Below, piece after piece: positions 10,701 through 19,783 of a stretch of 49,095 bases of DNA; the stretch's first letter is position 1; each line of letters opens with the position of its first letter. A model generated the notes under the pieces. It saw only the letters and a program-made list of their open reading frames with translations, was not told the DNA's origin and did not search any database. Where the stretch lies: the NCBI GenBank assembly GCA_018992565.1, contig JACVGW010000012.1, positions 1 to 49,095 on the forward strand, given 5' to 3'. Both the position numbers and the translations under genes were made by a program. This DNA comes from Theionarchaea archaeon (GTDB lineage Archaea > Methanobacteriota_B > Thermococci > Methanofastidiosales > SZ-28-30).

Positions 10701-11617
10701 CCGGGTGTTCCGGACCGCACACTTTCACTACACCCATGATATATACGCCACTTCAGTACCACGCAGGCTACGTGGCAGAAACAGATTATGGTGTAGTCCT
10801 GGACGATGATGACATGTGGACAGGACACAATACCAGCTATGCAGGTACACGAAACGGAGTATTCCAGTTCAATTTGAACAACCTTCCCCCGAAATCCTAC
10901 ATCCAGAGTGTGCAGGTGGTTATCTTCAAGCAGGCAGATCAATTAGATAGTGGCCAGGCTGATACCTGGAGTTGTAACCTCATTGATTTCAGAGGAGACC
11001 TCTACCTTATGGGTACTGTAGGCAGTATCATGAATGCCCCCGTACTTGTAACGTTGACTCCCACCTGGACTACTGCACAGCTTCTGTCAGATGCTTCAGG
11101 TACAATGTATACCTTGACTATCAGCGACCCCTCGCAGCTCAAATTCTTCAACAAGACTGGTTGTGCCAACAGTCTCTTGACCTTCAGGTTGGACGGTGCA
11201 ACGACAGGAGACACCATCATGAGCTGGGATACAGGATTCCGACAAGATCTGGGCAGCCTTGGTGTATGTTACAAGCCACAGCTGATCATTACCTACGATG
11301 ATTCGGGCACCTGCGAAGATGTCTTTACCACTCCTCAGAACCCTTCACCTTCACTGTGCCCCCTGGCCAAGTACAATATTCGGCAAACACAGAACCTCAA
11401 AGAAGAAGCAGAATCTCTCCTTGCAGAAGCTCAAGGGCAGGGACTGGATACGTCTGCTGTGGAAGAGCTGATGAACGAAGCACAGAAGTTCCTAGAAATC
11501 GCTCAGCAGTTCTGCAATGAAGGTTCCAACTGTGTTGCTGGAAATTGGAATGTCCTCAAGGCCATGCAACTCTATAAGGAAGCCATTGACGAGCTCAACG
11601 AAGTGCTTGGAAAATAG
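7757..11617 (+). CDS. Secreted subtilisin-like (S8) serine protease, multidomain
   Basis: Signal peptide. Catalytic motifs AISDTGIDADH, GHGTHTSGTIAG, SNSWGG, GTSMAAPGIAG. Ig/Fn3-like modules and C-terminal coiled-coil. Confidence 0.93.
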   Translation: MDMQKSTKLVMAVALVLLLVGSGITYETKASGPRPVELQVNENSVLLRSASIDVRFADNLRGNQQLPVDGGYYLVHFKDMLGKDTASRFVLAVSQGNIKEYIGYSTYLCRLSSSHMAALNSMKEIDWIGPWKPEYKISPDVYETAKTTTTSEGMPFDGDQAPKFNELSQPENEFAITFFTGENSANYIPQIRAIGGYIHNYTAERMYVTLDREKVVQLADLNGVYFVERRYLMAPVNDNDTWIVQTNQLGNRKVFSNGITGSGQVVAISDTGIDADHLMFWDSVQGLPSHTYNAAQRKVLSYYNWYQTGVYTVATPYNYYNPGDGYYPGAADPMYNVYDWDIENPIGTNYAAGHGTHTSGTIAGEWVTGSVLPTWGITPTAGYDFYEGTAFQGKLVFQDLGRSDSPYVYGPPDLNDPTPAGTLNGVAFPGTVGLFPQAMADGAYIHSNSWGGGAYGAYDPYSRDVDEMMWANKNFLVVFSNGNDGPGTTTITPPATAKDCLSVGASETSNDGYGDNSEDVASFSSWGPTGGWGRIKPDVCAPGQIIFSGANNNVTDGTSPNDGLVGLQGTSMAAPGIAGCCALVREYFMTGSYTPVGSSTGFQAGGAFTPSAAMMKAVIINSAQPMTGYNIGGTIPGDGQGWGRVLLDNALYFSGDTQSLLIDDNTAGLDGAAIVQPFFKAYTAVVGPGGYLDVTMAYTDPPGTAGSAFQMVNYMYIEVDHPNGITYYLSGAGNFSGGWTVPNTAFIYPDTVQKVRINNPTPGLYTIFVVAFQTNQVTPGWNVQPYALSVSGNIVQSQGVVQFDQDYYGTTDTLGITLTDADLAGTGTASVTVSSAATGDSESVTVNETGGATGIFQGTLGCLPGTANPGNGQLEVSDPDTLTVTYNDASPAGTRTDTAQIDGVPPVITNVAANTCNGSSVEITWDTDENATTVVNWGTTTAYGNTISDSNLVLNHYVEFDGLQMGTTYYYEVCSTDQAGNSGCSGPHTFTTPMIYTPLQYHAGYVAETDYGVVLDDDDMWTGHNTSYAGTRNGVFQFNLNNLPPKSYIQSVQVVIFKQADQLDSGQADTWSCNLIDFRGDLYLMGTVGSIMNAPVLVTLTPTWTTAQLLSDASGTMYTLTISDPSQLKFFNKTGCANSLLTFRLDGATTGDTIMSWDTGFRQDLGSLGVCYKPQLIITYDDSGTCEDVFTTPQNPSPSLCPLAKYNIRQTQNLKEEAESLLAEAQGQGLDTSAVEELMNEAQKFLEIAQQFCNEGSNCVAGNWNVLKAMQLYKEAIDELNEVLGK

Positions 11618-11620
11618 AAT

Positions 11621-11660
11621 CCTTTTCTTTTCTCTTTCTATTTTATTTCACCTTTTCTTA
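11621..11660 (+). terminator. T-rich archaeal terminator after the subtilisin gene
   Basis: CCTTTTCTTTTCTCTTTCTATTTTATTTCACCTTTTCTTA directly after the stop codon. Confidence 0.6.
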
Positions 11661-11766
11661 TTGGATCTTGTTGGCTATGTGTTACGCTCCCTAATCTTTT
11701 TGTAGGCTAGTCCATCCACCAGATCCGCCAGTAAACCTTTAAAAATGCAGCTCTCAACACATATAC

Positions 11767-13236
11767 ATGCTTGGCAAGGTAATCTCATCCTCTACCCAGA
11801 CAGTACAGTTTCGGATTCATGACGCAGAGGAATTTGAGAACGTGAAAGTAGGCGATCTGGTAGTTATTGAATCAAAATATATATATCTGGCAAGAATAAA
11901 CGAATTGGAAGCCAGGCACCTGGGTGAATCTGTTCTTCCTGACAAGATTGCAGCCCTCACCTTTTCTGACACTGTGGATTCTATTCAGGGAGTGTATGGT
12001 CCTCAATTCTACTATACGGCTCTTGCCAGTCTCCTGGGCATCCTGGATGAGAATTCAAGGCGCATCAGGGGAGCAAAATCCCTTCCTAAATACCTCGCGC
12101 CTGTTCGCAGAGTGACAGAAGAAGATCTCGCCTTCCTGCCTACAGGAGTGTCTCAGATCTGTGTAGGAACAGTGAGAGATATGTCAGTTCCAATTCACCT
12201 GGATGTTGATACCTTTGTTTCCAAACACGCAGGTGTTTTTGGGAAAACGGGTTCAGGTAAGTCCAATGCAGTAAAAGTCATTCTGAGAGAAGTGAAAGCT
12301 CGATCCATTGCAACAGTTGTATTTGACGTCCACTCTGAATATGGATACCACCCAGTCGGCCTGGGGGGACTGGAAAACGTATTTGTTCTGGGATTGAGAG
12401 GAGCTGAGTGTGATGTTTCCTTGCATATCCCCCGTACTCTGATTAACCCTTCAGAATTGGCAGCTATTACAGACATCACATCAGCACAGCAGGATGCACT
12501 TGATTTGATCCACAACAGGGAAAGAGACTGGCTGGACTACCTTGCCACGCGGGGAGCAGAACACATTTATGAGGACTTCGAGAAGGAAATCCACCTCGAG
12601 ACAATATCTGCTCTAAAGAGGAAAGTGTCCCGCATCACCCATTACGAATTTGTTGGAGAGCAGTTCGATTCTCTCACTTACATATTGAAGAAGATATCTC
12701 AAGGGGGGACAGTTATCATTGATTTTGGTGAATACGAGAACAATGACTGGGTGATCCGCCTGGTGTCCAGCATTGTGGGACGGTATTTACTCAACCAATT
12801 CAGAACAGCGCGCAGGAAAAATAACCCCTTGCCAAAGACCCTGCTGGTTTTGGAAGAAGCCCACAAGCTCTTGAGCAAGGAACTGGCACGTGGGACTGTT
12901 TTCGAGAAAATCGTACGAGAAGGCAGGAAATTCAATTTGGGATTATGTATTATTGACCAGATGCCCAAGAAAATACTGGATGAGATAATTTCACAGTTGA
13001 ATACTATCATTATTCTCCTCTTGACAAACCTCAAAGACAGGGAGCAGTTGATTAATTCTTCAGAGAATGATCTCACTGATTTAAAAGAAGAAATGAAAAG
13101 ACTGGACATTGGAGAGGCTATCATCACTGGAATTTCAGTTCCCATACCCATCCCAGCTCAAATTGATCTATTTGACAGGAGAACTCTGGAGAAAAAAGAG
13201 GAAAAAGAAGAGTTCAGGGAATTCGACTGGAACTAG
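11767..13236 (+). CDS. herA: HerA-family ATPase (DUF87/FtsK-HerA superfamily)
   Basis: N-terminal HAS-barrel-like region; Walker A GVFGKTGSGKSNAVKVIL; VVFDVHSEYG; LLVLEEAHKLL; TATA-like CTTTAAAAATG upstream. Confidence 0.85.
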   Translation: MLGKVISSSTQTVQFRIHDAEEFENVKVGDLVVIESKYIYLARINELEARHLGESVLPDKIAALTFSDTVDSIQGVYGPQFYYTALASLLGILDENSRRIRGAKSLPKYLAPVRRVTEEDLAFLPTGVSQICVGTVRDMSVPIHLDVDTFVSKHAGVFGKTGSGKSNAVKVILREVKARSIATVVFDVHSEYGYHPVGLGGLENVFVLGLRGAECDVSLHIPRTLINPSELAAITDITSAQQDALDLIHNRERDWLDYLATRGAEHIYEDFEKEIHLETISALKRKVSRITHYEFVGEQFDSLTYILKKISQGGTVIIDFGEYENNDWVIRLVSSIVGRYLLNQFRTARRKNNPLPKTLLVLEEAHKLLSKELARGTVFEKIVREGRKFNLGLCIIDQMPKKILDEIISQLNTIIILLLTNLKDREQLINSSENDLTDLKEEMKRLDIGEAIITGISVPIPIPAQIDLFDRRTLEKKEEKEEFREFDWN

Positions 13237-13300
13237 GCTGGCACTCAGGACTCGCATGAGATGAGAAGCCCTGGCAAACATTTAAATGTGCTTTCTGGAA

Positions 13301-13648
13301 ATGATGACTATGAAAGTGTTTGATTATACTGAAATTCCAGCCCAGAAAGCTGAAGAAGGTGCCAGTAGCGTAACAGTGCGCTGGCTCATCACCAAGGATA
13401 CAGGCGCACCTCATTTCGCCATGCGGCTTTTTGAAATGGGTGTTTCAGGATACAGTCCATACCACGAGCACGATTGGGAACATGAAGTGTTCATCCTGGA
13501 AGGAGAAGGCATTGTGAGAAGTGAACAGGGAGATCACCCTTTCAAACCTGGTACGGTGGTTTTTATCCCACCCAATGAAAAGCACCAGTTCCGGAACACG
13601 GGGAAGACTCCGGTGCGCTTTCTGTGCTTGATCCCCTATAAGACGTGA
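13301..13648 (+). CDS. Cupin-domain protein
   Basis: HEHDWEHEVFILEGEG and PPNEKHQFRNTG cupin motifs; TATA CATTTAAATG just upstream. Confidence 0.85.
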   Translation: MMTMKVFDYTEIPAQKAEEGASSVTVRWLITKDTGAPHFAMRLFEMGVSGYSPYHEHDWEHEVFILEGEGIVRSEQGDHPFKPGTVVFIPPNEKHQFRNTGKTPVRFLCLIPYKT

Positions 13649-13652
13649 TTTC

Positions 13653-14759
13653 ATGGCTGCAGACATTCATCTGGCCCGGATGGCCAAGGTGCTGGTGGAT
13701 TATTCTGCAGAGATCAAAGAGAAAGACAAGGTCATGATACAGGGCACAGTACTGGCTGCCCCCCTCATAGAAGCACTCTACAAGGAACTGATAGTGAAAG
13801 GAGCGTACCCTGAGTTGCTCCTTCTGATGGACAATATTGAGACAATCTTCTACACATATGCGCAGGACCACCAGCTCACCTATGTGTCCCCTTTCAGAAA
13901 GTACTATGTAGAGAATGTGGACATCATTATCAGCATTATTGCAGACTACAATACAAAATGTCTGACAGCTGTACCTCCAGCAAAGATTGCCCAGAGAGCG
14001 AAAGCCAACCAGGAGATCAACACTACCATCTTTGAAAGGACATATCAGGGGCAGATGAAATGGACTCTCACCTTGTTTCCCACCCATGCTCTGGCTCAGG
14101 AGGCTTCCATGTCGCTCATGGAATATGAGGAGTTTGTGTACAAGGCATGTTTTCTGGACAAAGAGGACCCTGTGGCAGCATGGAGGGAGCTGTCCAGAAA
14201 CCAGGAAAAGGTGGTCTCATTCTTGCAGGGTAAATCAGAGCTGCACATCCTGGGAGAAGACACCGATCTCACTGTCAGTGTCAAGGGGAGAACCTGGGTC
14301 AACTCTGATGGTCGTCGAAATTTCCCCTCTGGCGAGGTGTTCACCAGCCCTGTGGAGACCTCTGCTGAAGGTCGTATCCGCTTCACATACCCAGGGATCT
14401 ATATGGGGAAAGAAGTTGAAGACATCACCTTAACCTTTGAGAAGGGTCAGGCGGTTGAAGCTTCGGCTCAGAAGGGTGATGACCTGTTGCAGGAAATGCT
14501 CAATACAGATGAGGGTGCCAGAAGACTGGGAGAGGTTGCCATTGGCACTAATTACGGGATTACGCAGTTTACCAAGAACATCCTGTTCGACGAGAAAATT
14601 GGGGGGACGATGCACCTGGCAGTTGGCCGCTCTCTGCCCGATGCTGGAGGACAGAACAATTCAGCCATCCACTGGGACCTGATAAAGGACATGAAGCGGG
14701 ACAGCCAGATCTATGCAGATGGTGAATTATTCTACGAGAATGGCGTTTTTGTGTTCTGA
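13653..14759 (+). CDS. M29-family (thermophilic) aminopeptidase
   Basis: LVDYSAEIKEKDKVMI; GRTWVNSDGRRNFPSGEVFTSPVETSAEG; GTNYGI; DEKIGGTMHLAVG. Confidence 0.85.
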   Translation: MAADIHLARMAKVLVDYSAEIKEKDKVMIQGTVLAAPLIEALYKELIVKGAYPELLLLMDNIETIFYTYAQDHQLTYVSPFRKYYVENVDIIISIIADYNTKCLTAVPPAKIAQRAKANQEINTTIFERTYQGQMKWTLTLFPTHALAQEASMSLMEYEEFVYKACFLDKEDPVAAWRELSRNQEKVVSFLQGKSELHILGEDTDLTVSVKGRTWVNSDGRRNFPSGEVFTSPVETSAEGRIRFTYPGIYMGKEVEDITLTFEKGQAVEASAQKGDDLLQEMLNTDEGARRLGEVAIGTNYGITQFTKNILFDEKIGGTMHLAVGRSLPDAGGQNNSAIHWDLIKDMKRDSQIYADGELFYENGVFVF

Positions 14760-14874
14760 TTAACGCTTTAAATCTGGACCAGTTCAGGAGCCATACCACT
14801 CTCAATGCAGAATTGGCGTTGAAGGTTGTCCATGATACAGAAAACCATTTAAATGGACAGGGGAGAAGAGGGTC

Positions 14875-15276
14875 ATGGATTGTAAGTATTGCCGCATAGC
14901 TGCAAATCAATATCCTGCTCATATCCTCTATGAGGATGAGAATGTCGTGGCATTTCTGGTAGAGAACCCTGTATCCAAAGGACATTCTGTGGTAGTCCCC
15001 AGAGAACATGCAGAACGGTACACTGAGATACAGAATGTATCAGGGTTTGCTCGCGGATTGAAGAATTTTCTGCTGCTCATGGAGGAATATATCTGTCCTG
15101 ACCTGCACATTGTAGTCAATCCTGGAAGGAAGGGAGGACAGAATAATCTCCACTTCCAGATGCACATTATTCCTCAGTATGAAGGTGAGAAGATATTTGA
15201 GTGGACCTGGCACCAGCTGACAGAGGATGAAGTGGAGGAAATAACCCGAAAAGTAAAAAATAAAAGTAAGGATTAA
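14875..15276 (+). CDS. HIT-family protein
   Basis: DCKYCRIAANQYPAHILYEDENVVAFL, KGHSVVVPREH; HIT-like segment NNLHFQMHIIPQY. Confidence 0.75.
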   Translation: MDCKYCRIAANQYPAHILYEDENVVAFLVENPVSKGHSVVVPREHAERYTEIQNVSGFARGLKNFLLLMEEYICPDLHIVVNPGRKGGQNNLHFQMHIIPQYEGEKIFEWTWHQLTEDEVEEITRKVKNKSKD

Positions 15277-16190
15277 CCCGTGGAAAGAGCCTCAATGACC
15301 TTGTGAGCTACTTCTATTCCAGCCTTCTCCTGGGCTTCTTCAGTTGAACCTGCAATGTGAGGAGTCAGCACGATATGTGGTGCAGTGAGCAGCGGCGATC
15401 CAGTAGGAGGTTCCTGTTCAAATACATCCAGAGCTGCCTCCACATCCCCTGCGATGAGGGCAGCACAGAGTGCTTTCTCATCTATGACTCCTCCTCGAGA
15501 TGTATTGATAAGAAGTGCTCCTTTTTTCATGGTTCTCAGTTGCTGTTCAGATATCATATTGCGGGTGGATGGGAGCAAGGGTACGTGGAGCGTCAGAAAG
15601 TCGCTTTCCTGAAGCAGGGTCTCCAGCGTAACCACTTCAGCACCAACCTCCTGTGCCCGCTGCGAGATGTCAATCACATCGTACGCCAGCACCCGCATCT
15701 TGAATCCCTTGGCAATTTCTCCCAGGCGTGACCCTATTCTCCCGAACCCAATGATGCCCAGAGTCTTCCCGTACAGCTCCCGCCCCATCAGCTGCTTCTT
15801 GATCCAGTTCCCCTCTCTCAAGGCCTGATCCGCACGGGGCACATCTCTGGCCTTGGACAGGAGGAGTGCAAAAACATGTTCCGCCACAGATTCAGTGCTG
15901 GCTTCGGGAGTGTTGACCACGTGTATCCCACGCGACCTGGCATACTCCACATCGATGTTATCAAGACCAACACCTGCCCGGCCTATCACTTTCAAGTTGG
16001 TAGCCGCGTCAATGATCTTCTGCGTGATCTGAGGTTTTGACCTGACGATCACAGCTTCATATTCAGGGACTTTCTTGAGGATTTCTTCTTCTTTAAGGTC
16101 GTAAGCCTCTTCTACTTCAGCATGCTCTCTGAGTACACGTAACCCCTCAGGGTGCAATTTTGCCAGTACCAATACTTTCATGAGTATCAC
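15273..16190 (-). CDS. serA: D-3-phosphoglycerate dehydrogenase-like D-2-hydroxyacid dehydrogenase
   Basis: GRAGVGLDNIDVEYARSRGIHVVNTPEAST, GIIGFGRIGSRLGEIAKGF, NTSRGGVIDEKAL, TPHIAGSTEEAQEKAG. Confidence 0.85.
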   Translation of the reverse strand: MILMKVLVLAKLHPEGLRVLREHAEVEEAYDLKEEEILKKVPEYEAVIVRSKPQITQKIIDAATNLKVIGRAGVGLDNIDVEYARSRGIHVVNTPEASTESVAEHVFALLLSKARDVPRADQALREGNWIKKQLMGRELYGKTLGIIGFGRIGSRLGEIAKGFKMRVLAYDVIDISQRAQEVGAEVVTLETLLQESDFLTLHVPLLPSTRNMISEQQLRTMKKGALLINTSRGGVIDEKALCAALIAGDVEAALDVFEQEPPTGSPLLTAPHIVLTPHIAGSTEEAQEKAGIEVAHKVIEALSTG

Positions 16191-16426
16191 CCATACGAAC
16201 CTAGGGAAAAGCTGTAGTCACAAAAAGGGCATTTGAAGGGTTCTGTTGTCACATAAAAATCCTTGTCACATTGGGGACAGTGGATTTTCTTGGCATTTCT
16301 GGGCAGTTCCAGGTCTTTAGGGAACATTCTCCCTCTGCATCGCGGGCAAAATGGCTCTTCCTTGCCTTCAACATACACTACCGTATGACAGCTTTCACAT
16401 TCATGCGCAGTAATCATACTGTTCAC
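16187..16426 (-). CDS. Small zinc-ribbon protein
   Basis: 79 aa with CESC, CPRC, CPQC and CPFC paired cysteine knuckles. Confidence 0.7.
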   Translation of the reverse strand: MNSMITAHECESCHTVVYVEGKEEPFCPRCRGRMFPKDLELPRNAKKIHCPQCDKDFYVTTEPFKCPFCDYSFSLGSYG

Positions 16427-16433
16427 CTTTACT

Positions 16434-17063
16434 CTACTCTAATACTGCGTGTCTCGCCTTCATATCCTTTTCGCCTTTCTCAAGCACTTCCATCAAGGAG
16501 GCTACAATGCCTTCCAGGAAGATCATGCAGCAGTCCTCGAACAAGGTACCCATGGGAGTGAGTTGTTGATACGGATGGAGCTCCCGCTCAATATAAGAGA
16601 CAGGTACATCGTCCTTGGTTCTCCCTTTGACAATGACCAGGCAATCTGCAGTCTTACCCAGGGATGAACTGGGATACGAGGTGATGGTTACCACCTTTCC
16701 TCCTCGCTGCTTGGCCACACGGGCAGATGTCAGCACTGAATTGGTTTCCCCTGATCCGGAGATGGCTATCAGGACATCCTGGTCTGTGAAAGCAGGAGTC
16801 GTCGTCTCTCCCACCACAAACACATTCAGATCCAGGTGCATCAATCGCATGGCAAATGCTCTCCCCACCAGACCAGATCTCCCGGCTCCCATAATAAAGA
16901 TCTTGCGAGCCTCCAGAAGCGTCCTGATCATCTGGTCAATGTCTTCATCTCGGATACGGTCTATGTAGGACCTCACATGATCCAGAATACTGATCATGCA
17001 TTGCTTGACAGTCTCGGCTTGTTCTCCGTAGTTCATTTCATTTACCTTTTTTGTCTCAATCAT
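16434..17063 (-). CDS. SIS-domain protein, 6-phospho-3-hexuloisomerase-like
   Basis: [55 protein letters not shown]; probable start MIETKK at 17063. Confidence 0.8.
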   Translation of the reverse strand: MIETKKVNEMNYGEQAETVKQCMISILDHVRSYIDRIRDEDIDQMIRTLLEARKIFIMGAGRSGLVGRAFAMRLMHLDLNVFVVGETTTPAFTDQDVLIAISGSGETNSVLTSARVAKQRGGKVVTITSYPSSSLGKTADCLVIVKGRTKDDVPVSYIERELHPYQQLTPMGTLFEDCCMIFLEGIVASLMEVLEKGEKDMKARHAVLE

Positions 17064-18627
17064 GCCTTTCACCCATTGCTTTGACGAATCCCACAAATGG
17101 CGGAGACGGATTCTCCAATCGTGACTTGAATTCAGGATGAAACTGGGTTCCCAGGAAGAACGGATGAGTTTTCAATTCTCCGGCTTCCATTTTCTTGATG
17201 TCTGATGATCTGGCTGAGAAAGTGAGACCTCCATCTTCTAGGAAAGGAATGAACTCGGGGTTGACCTCGTACCGGTGCCTGTGGCGTTCCCGGATCACGT
17301 TCTCATTGTACAGTGAGTGAATGAGGGTGTCTTTCTCCAGAAGGATGTCAGTATCCGCTCCCAGCCTCATGGTACCCCCCATGTTGTCTATACTACGCTG
17401 TTCAGGAAGAAGATCAATAACGGGCGTACATGCTATTGCCAGTTCACGGGCCACCTCCGTGCTGTTGGCGTCCTCCATTCCCAGGAACCGTGCATACTCC
17501 ACACAGGCCAGCTGAAACCCATAGCACAACCCCAAAAAGGGAATTTCATGCTCGCGAGCGTACCTGACTGCCTGTATCTTTCCCTCAACGCCGCGGGAAC
17601 CAAATCCGCCTGGAACCAGAATGCCATCGACATGGGCAAATGATGAATCTTCCACTGTCTCAGTATCCAGCATTTCGATTTCCACGTCGATTCCTGTGGC
17701 AAATGAGGCATGCTTCAGGGCTTCTTTTATAGAGATGTATGAATCCGGCAGGTCAACGTACTTCCCCGCCAGACCCAGGTGGACAGTTTTCTCCATCTTT
17801 TTGGAGATAATGGATTTCCAGCGGTTGAGATCGGGTTTTCGTCTTAATCCAATGGTGCGAATGATCTTTTCTCCCACTTTTTGCTCGTTAAGGACCAGTG
17901 GGATCTTGTATATGTCATCCACATCATGGTCACTTATCACCTGGTCTTCATGCACATTACAGAATAGGGCCAGTTTCCTGCGGGTCTTCTCCTCCAGCTC
18001 TTGATGGCATCTGCAGACGATCAGGTTTGGGGATATTCCCGCTTCCCGCAATGTCTTTACTGAGTGCTGGGTGGGTTTCGTCTTCTGTTCCCCCACGACG
18101 TCCAGGGAGGGAACCAGCGTGACGTGGATAAATATGACATCTTCCTCCAGAGAGAGTTGTCTCGCTGCTTCAAGAAAAGGCATTGACTCAATATCACCCA
18201 CTGTTCCTCCCACCTCTATCACGGTAAAATCCTGTTTCTCAGCCACAGAACGTATTTCTTCTGCAATCTCATTGATGACGTGGGGGATAACCTGCACCGT
18301 TTTCCCCAGATAGTCACCTCTCCTTTCCTTCTCGATAACCTGTAAATATACCTTACCTGTTGTAATGTTGTGATCACGGGTCAGGTTGACATTCAAGAAT
18401 CTCTCGTAATTACCCAAGTCGAGGTCAACCTCACCGCCATCTTCCATGACAAATACTTCCCCATGTTCAAAAGGGGACATAGTACCTGCATCAACATTCA
18501 AATATGGATCAATTTTGATGGCAGTGACTTTGTATCCCATGCTCTGCAGAATTTTTGCGACAGAGGCGGTGGTCACCCCTTTTCCTAGGCCTGACATCAC
18601 GCCGCCTGTGACCACAACATACCTCAT
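17056..18627 (-). CDS. pyrG: CTP synthase
   Basis: [52 protein letters not shown]; glutaminase [26 protein letters not shown]; start 18627 about 26 nt after TATTTAAG. Confidence 0.95.
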   Translation of the reverse strand: MRYVVVTGGVMSGLGKGVTTASVAKILQSMGYKVTAIKIDPYLNVDAGTMSPFEHGEVFVMEDGGEVDLDLGNYERFLNVNLTRDHNITTGKVYLQVIEKERRGDYLGKTVQVIPHVINEIAEEIRSVAEKQDFTVIEVGGTVGDIESMPFLEAARQLSLEEDVIFIHVTLVPSLDVVGEQKTKPTQHSVKTLREAGISPNLIVCRCHQELEEKTRRKLALFCNVHEDQVISDHDVDDIYKIPLVLNEQKVGEKIIRTIGLRRKPDLNRWKSIISKKMEKTVHLGLAGKYVDLPDSYISIKEALKHASFATGIDVEIEMLDTETVEDSSFAHVDGILVPGGFGSRGVEGKIQAVRYAREHEIPFLGLCYGFQLACVEYARFLGMEDANSTEVARELAIACTPVIDLLPEQRSIDNMGGTMRLGADTDILLEKDTLIHSLYNENVIRERHRHRYEVNPEFIPFLEDGGLTFSARSSDIKKMEAGELKTHPFFLGTQFHPEFKSRLENPSPPFVGFVKAMGERHD

Positions 18628-18896
18628 GTCAAATGGTATTGGATCATGCTTAAATAGGTTTTGGTTCTCTGTCATTCTGCCGACTGGCATGATCACTATC
18701 TGGGGTCATTGAACCTGTGTAGATCACACATCCTGGAAAGCAACAGACATTGTGAGCTTGAAAGAGACTAAATTCTGATATATATTTCTCTTTATATTTT
18801 AATATTGTGATTCGAAATACTCAATGTGATTTCGCAAAATACTATGAAGTCGTCTGACCTCTATTTATAGAGTATACTTGCTTTTTCTGCAGAAAT

Positions 18897-19079
18897 TTGC
18901 TTTTTTGTACTTTCGAGTTCATTGTACTGGATAAGAACGGCAACATACTGTGGACTGATCGGAGTCTGGACAGTATTTATGCAGTCGCAATCAGTCCTGA
19001 TGGAATCTATATGGCTTACAGTAATGGTCTTGGGAAGTCATACACATTCTCCAACCCACCAGAACAGAAGAGCTCCTGA
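18897..19079 (+). pseudogene. Remnant of a beta-propeller (PQQ/WD40-like repeat) protein
   Basis: Isolated ORF with VLDKNGNILWTDRSLDSIYAVAISPDGIYMAYSNG, typical propeller blade text, in an AT-rich stretch with no remaining domain context. Confidence 0.45.
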
Positions 19080-19273
19080 TGACAATCGAATGCTGAATCT
19101 CAGTGAGAAGAGAAGGTTATTGTTTCTTCTTTTTCTCTTTTGCCTATTATGATATGTCGCTGCATCACCTTGGGATCTCTTTGCTGAATCAGGAACTCAC
19201 AGGGATAAATCTTTTATATAAGAAGAGTTTAGGTACTGCAGCTAACCACCCGGCAGAAAAGAGGAGGAATAGC

Positions 19274-19777
19274 ATGATTGAGATAAAAATCCGTCCCTAT
19301 GCTTCAGAAGACTTAGAAGAATGCAGAACCTTATGGGAAGAACTCACCCAGCATCATCGAGAAATCTATGATGATCCCTCCATTGGTGGAGACAACCCTG
19401 GACTGTACTTCGACAAGCATTTATCAGATGTGGGTGCTGATCATATCTGGGTTGCAGAGTTCTCTGGTGATGTCGTAGGAATGACCGGACTGATCATAGA
19501 AGGTCAGGAAGCGGTAATAGAACCTGTCATAGTCAGCCGTGAATATCGCGCCCGGGGAATCGGCAGGGCCTTAGTTGCCCGTGCAGTACGGGAAGCTCAA
19601 ACCCTTGGCATCTGCTATGTATCCGTAAAGCCTGTGGCAAGGAATGTACATGCACTATCTTTCTTTCATGAATGTGGATTCCAGATAGTGGGTCACATCG
19701 ACCTATTTGTGGACCTCTCGATAAAAGGCAAATGGAAAGAAGGGTTATCCTTGTTTGACAATGATTTCAAGTATTAA
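19274..19777 (+). CDS. GNAT-family N-acetyltransferase
   Basis: MIEIKIRPYASEDLEECRTLWEEL; VSREYRARGIGRALVARAVREAQ; SD GAGGAGG and TATA TTTTATATAA upstream. Confidence 0.85.
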   Translation: MIEIKIRPYASEDLEECRTLWEELTQHHREIYDDPSIGGDNPGLYFDKHLSDVGADHIWVAEFSGDVVGMTGLIIEGQEAVIEPVIVSREYRARGIGRALVARAVREAQTLGICYVSVKPVARNVHALSFFHECGFQIVGHIDLFVDLSIKGKWKEGLSLFDNDFKY

Positions 19778-19783
19778 GAAGAA

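Noticed and set aside
7757-11617. Subtilisin as the dedicated leader peptidase of the RiPP island
   Set aside because: It is ~13 kb away, secreted and has no coupling to the island; not supportable beyond speculation.
13563-14087. 174-aa minus-strand ORF
   Set aside because: Lies opposite the cupin and aminopeptidase genes; no recognisable domain, treated as a spurious shadow ORF.
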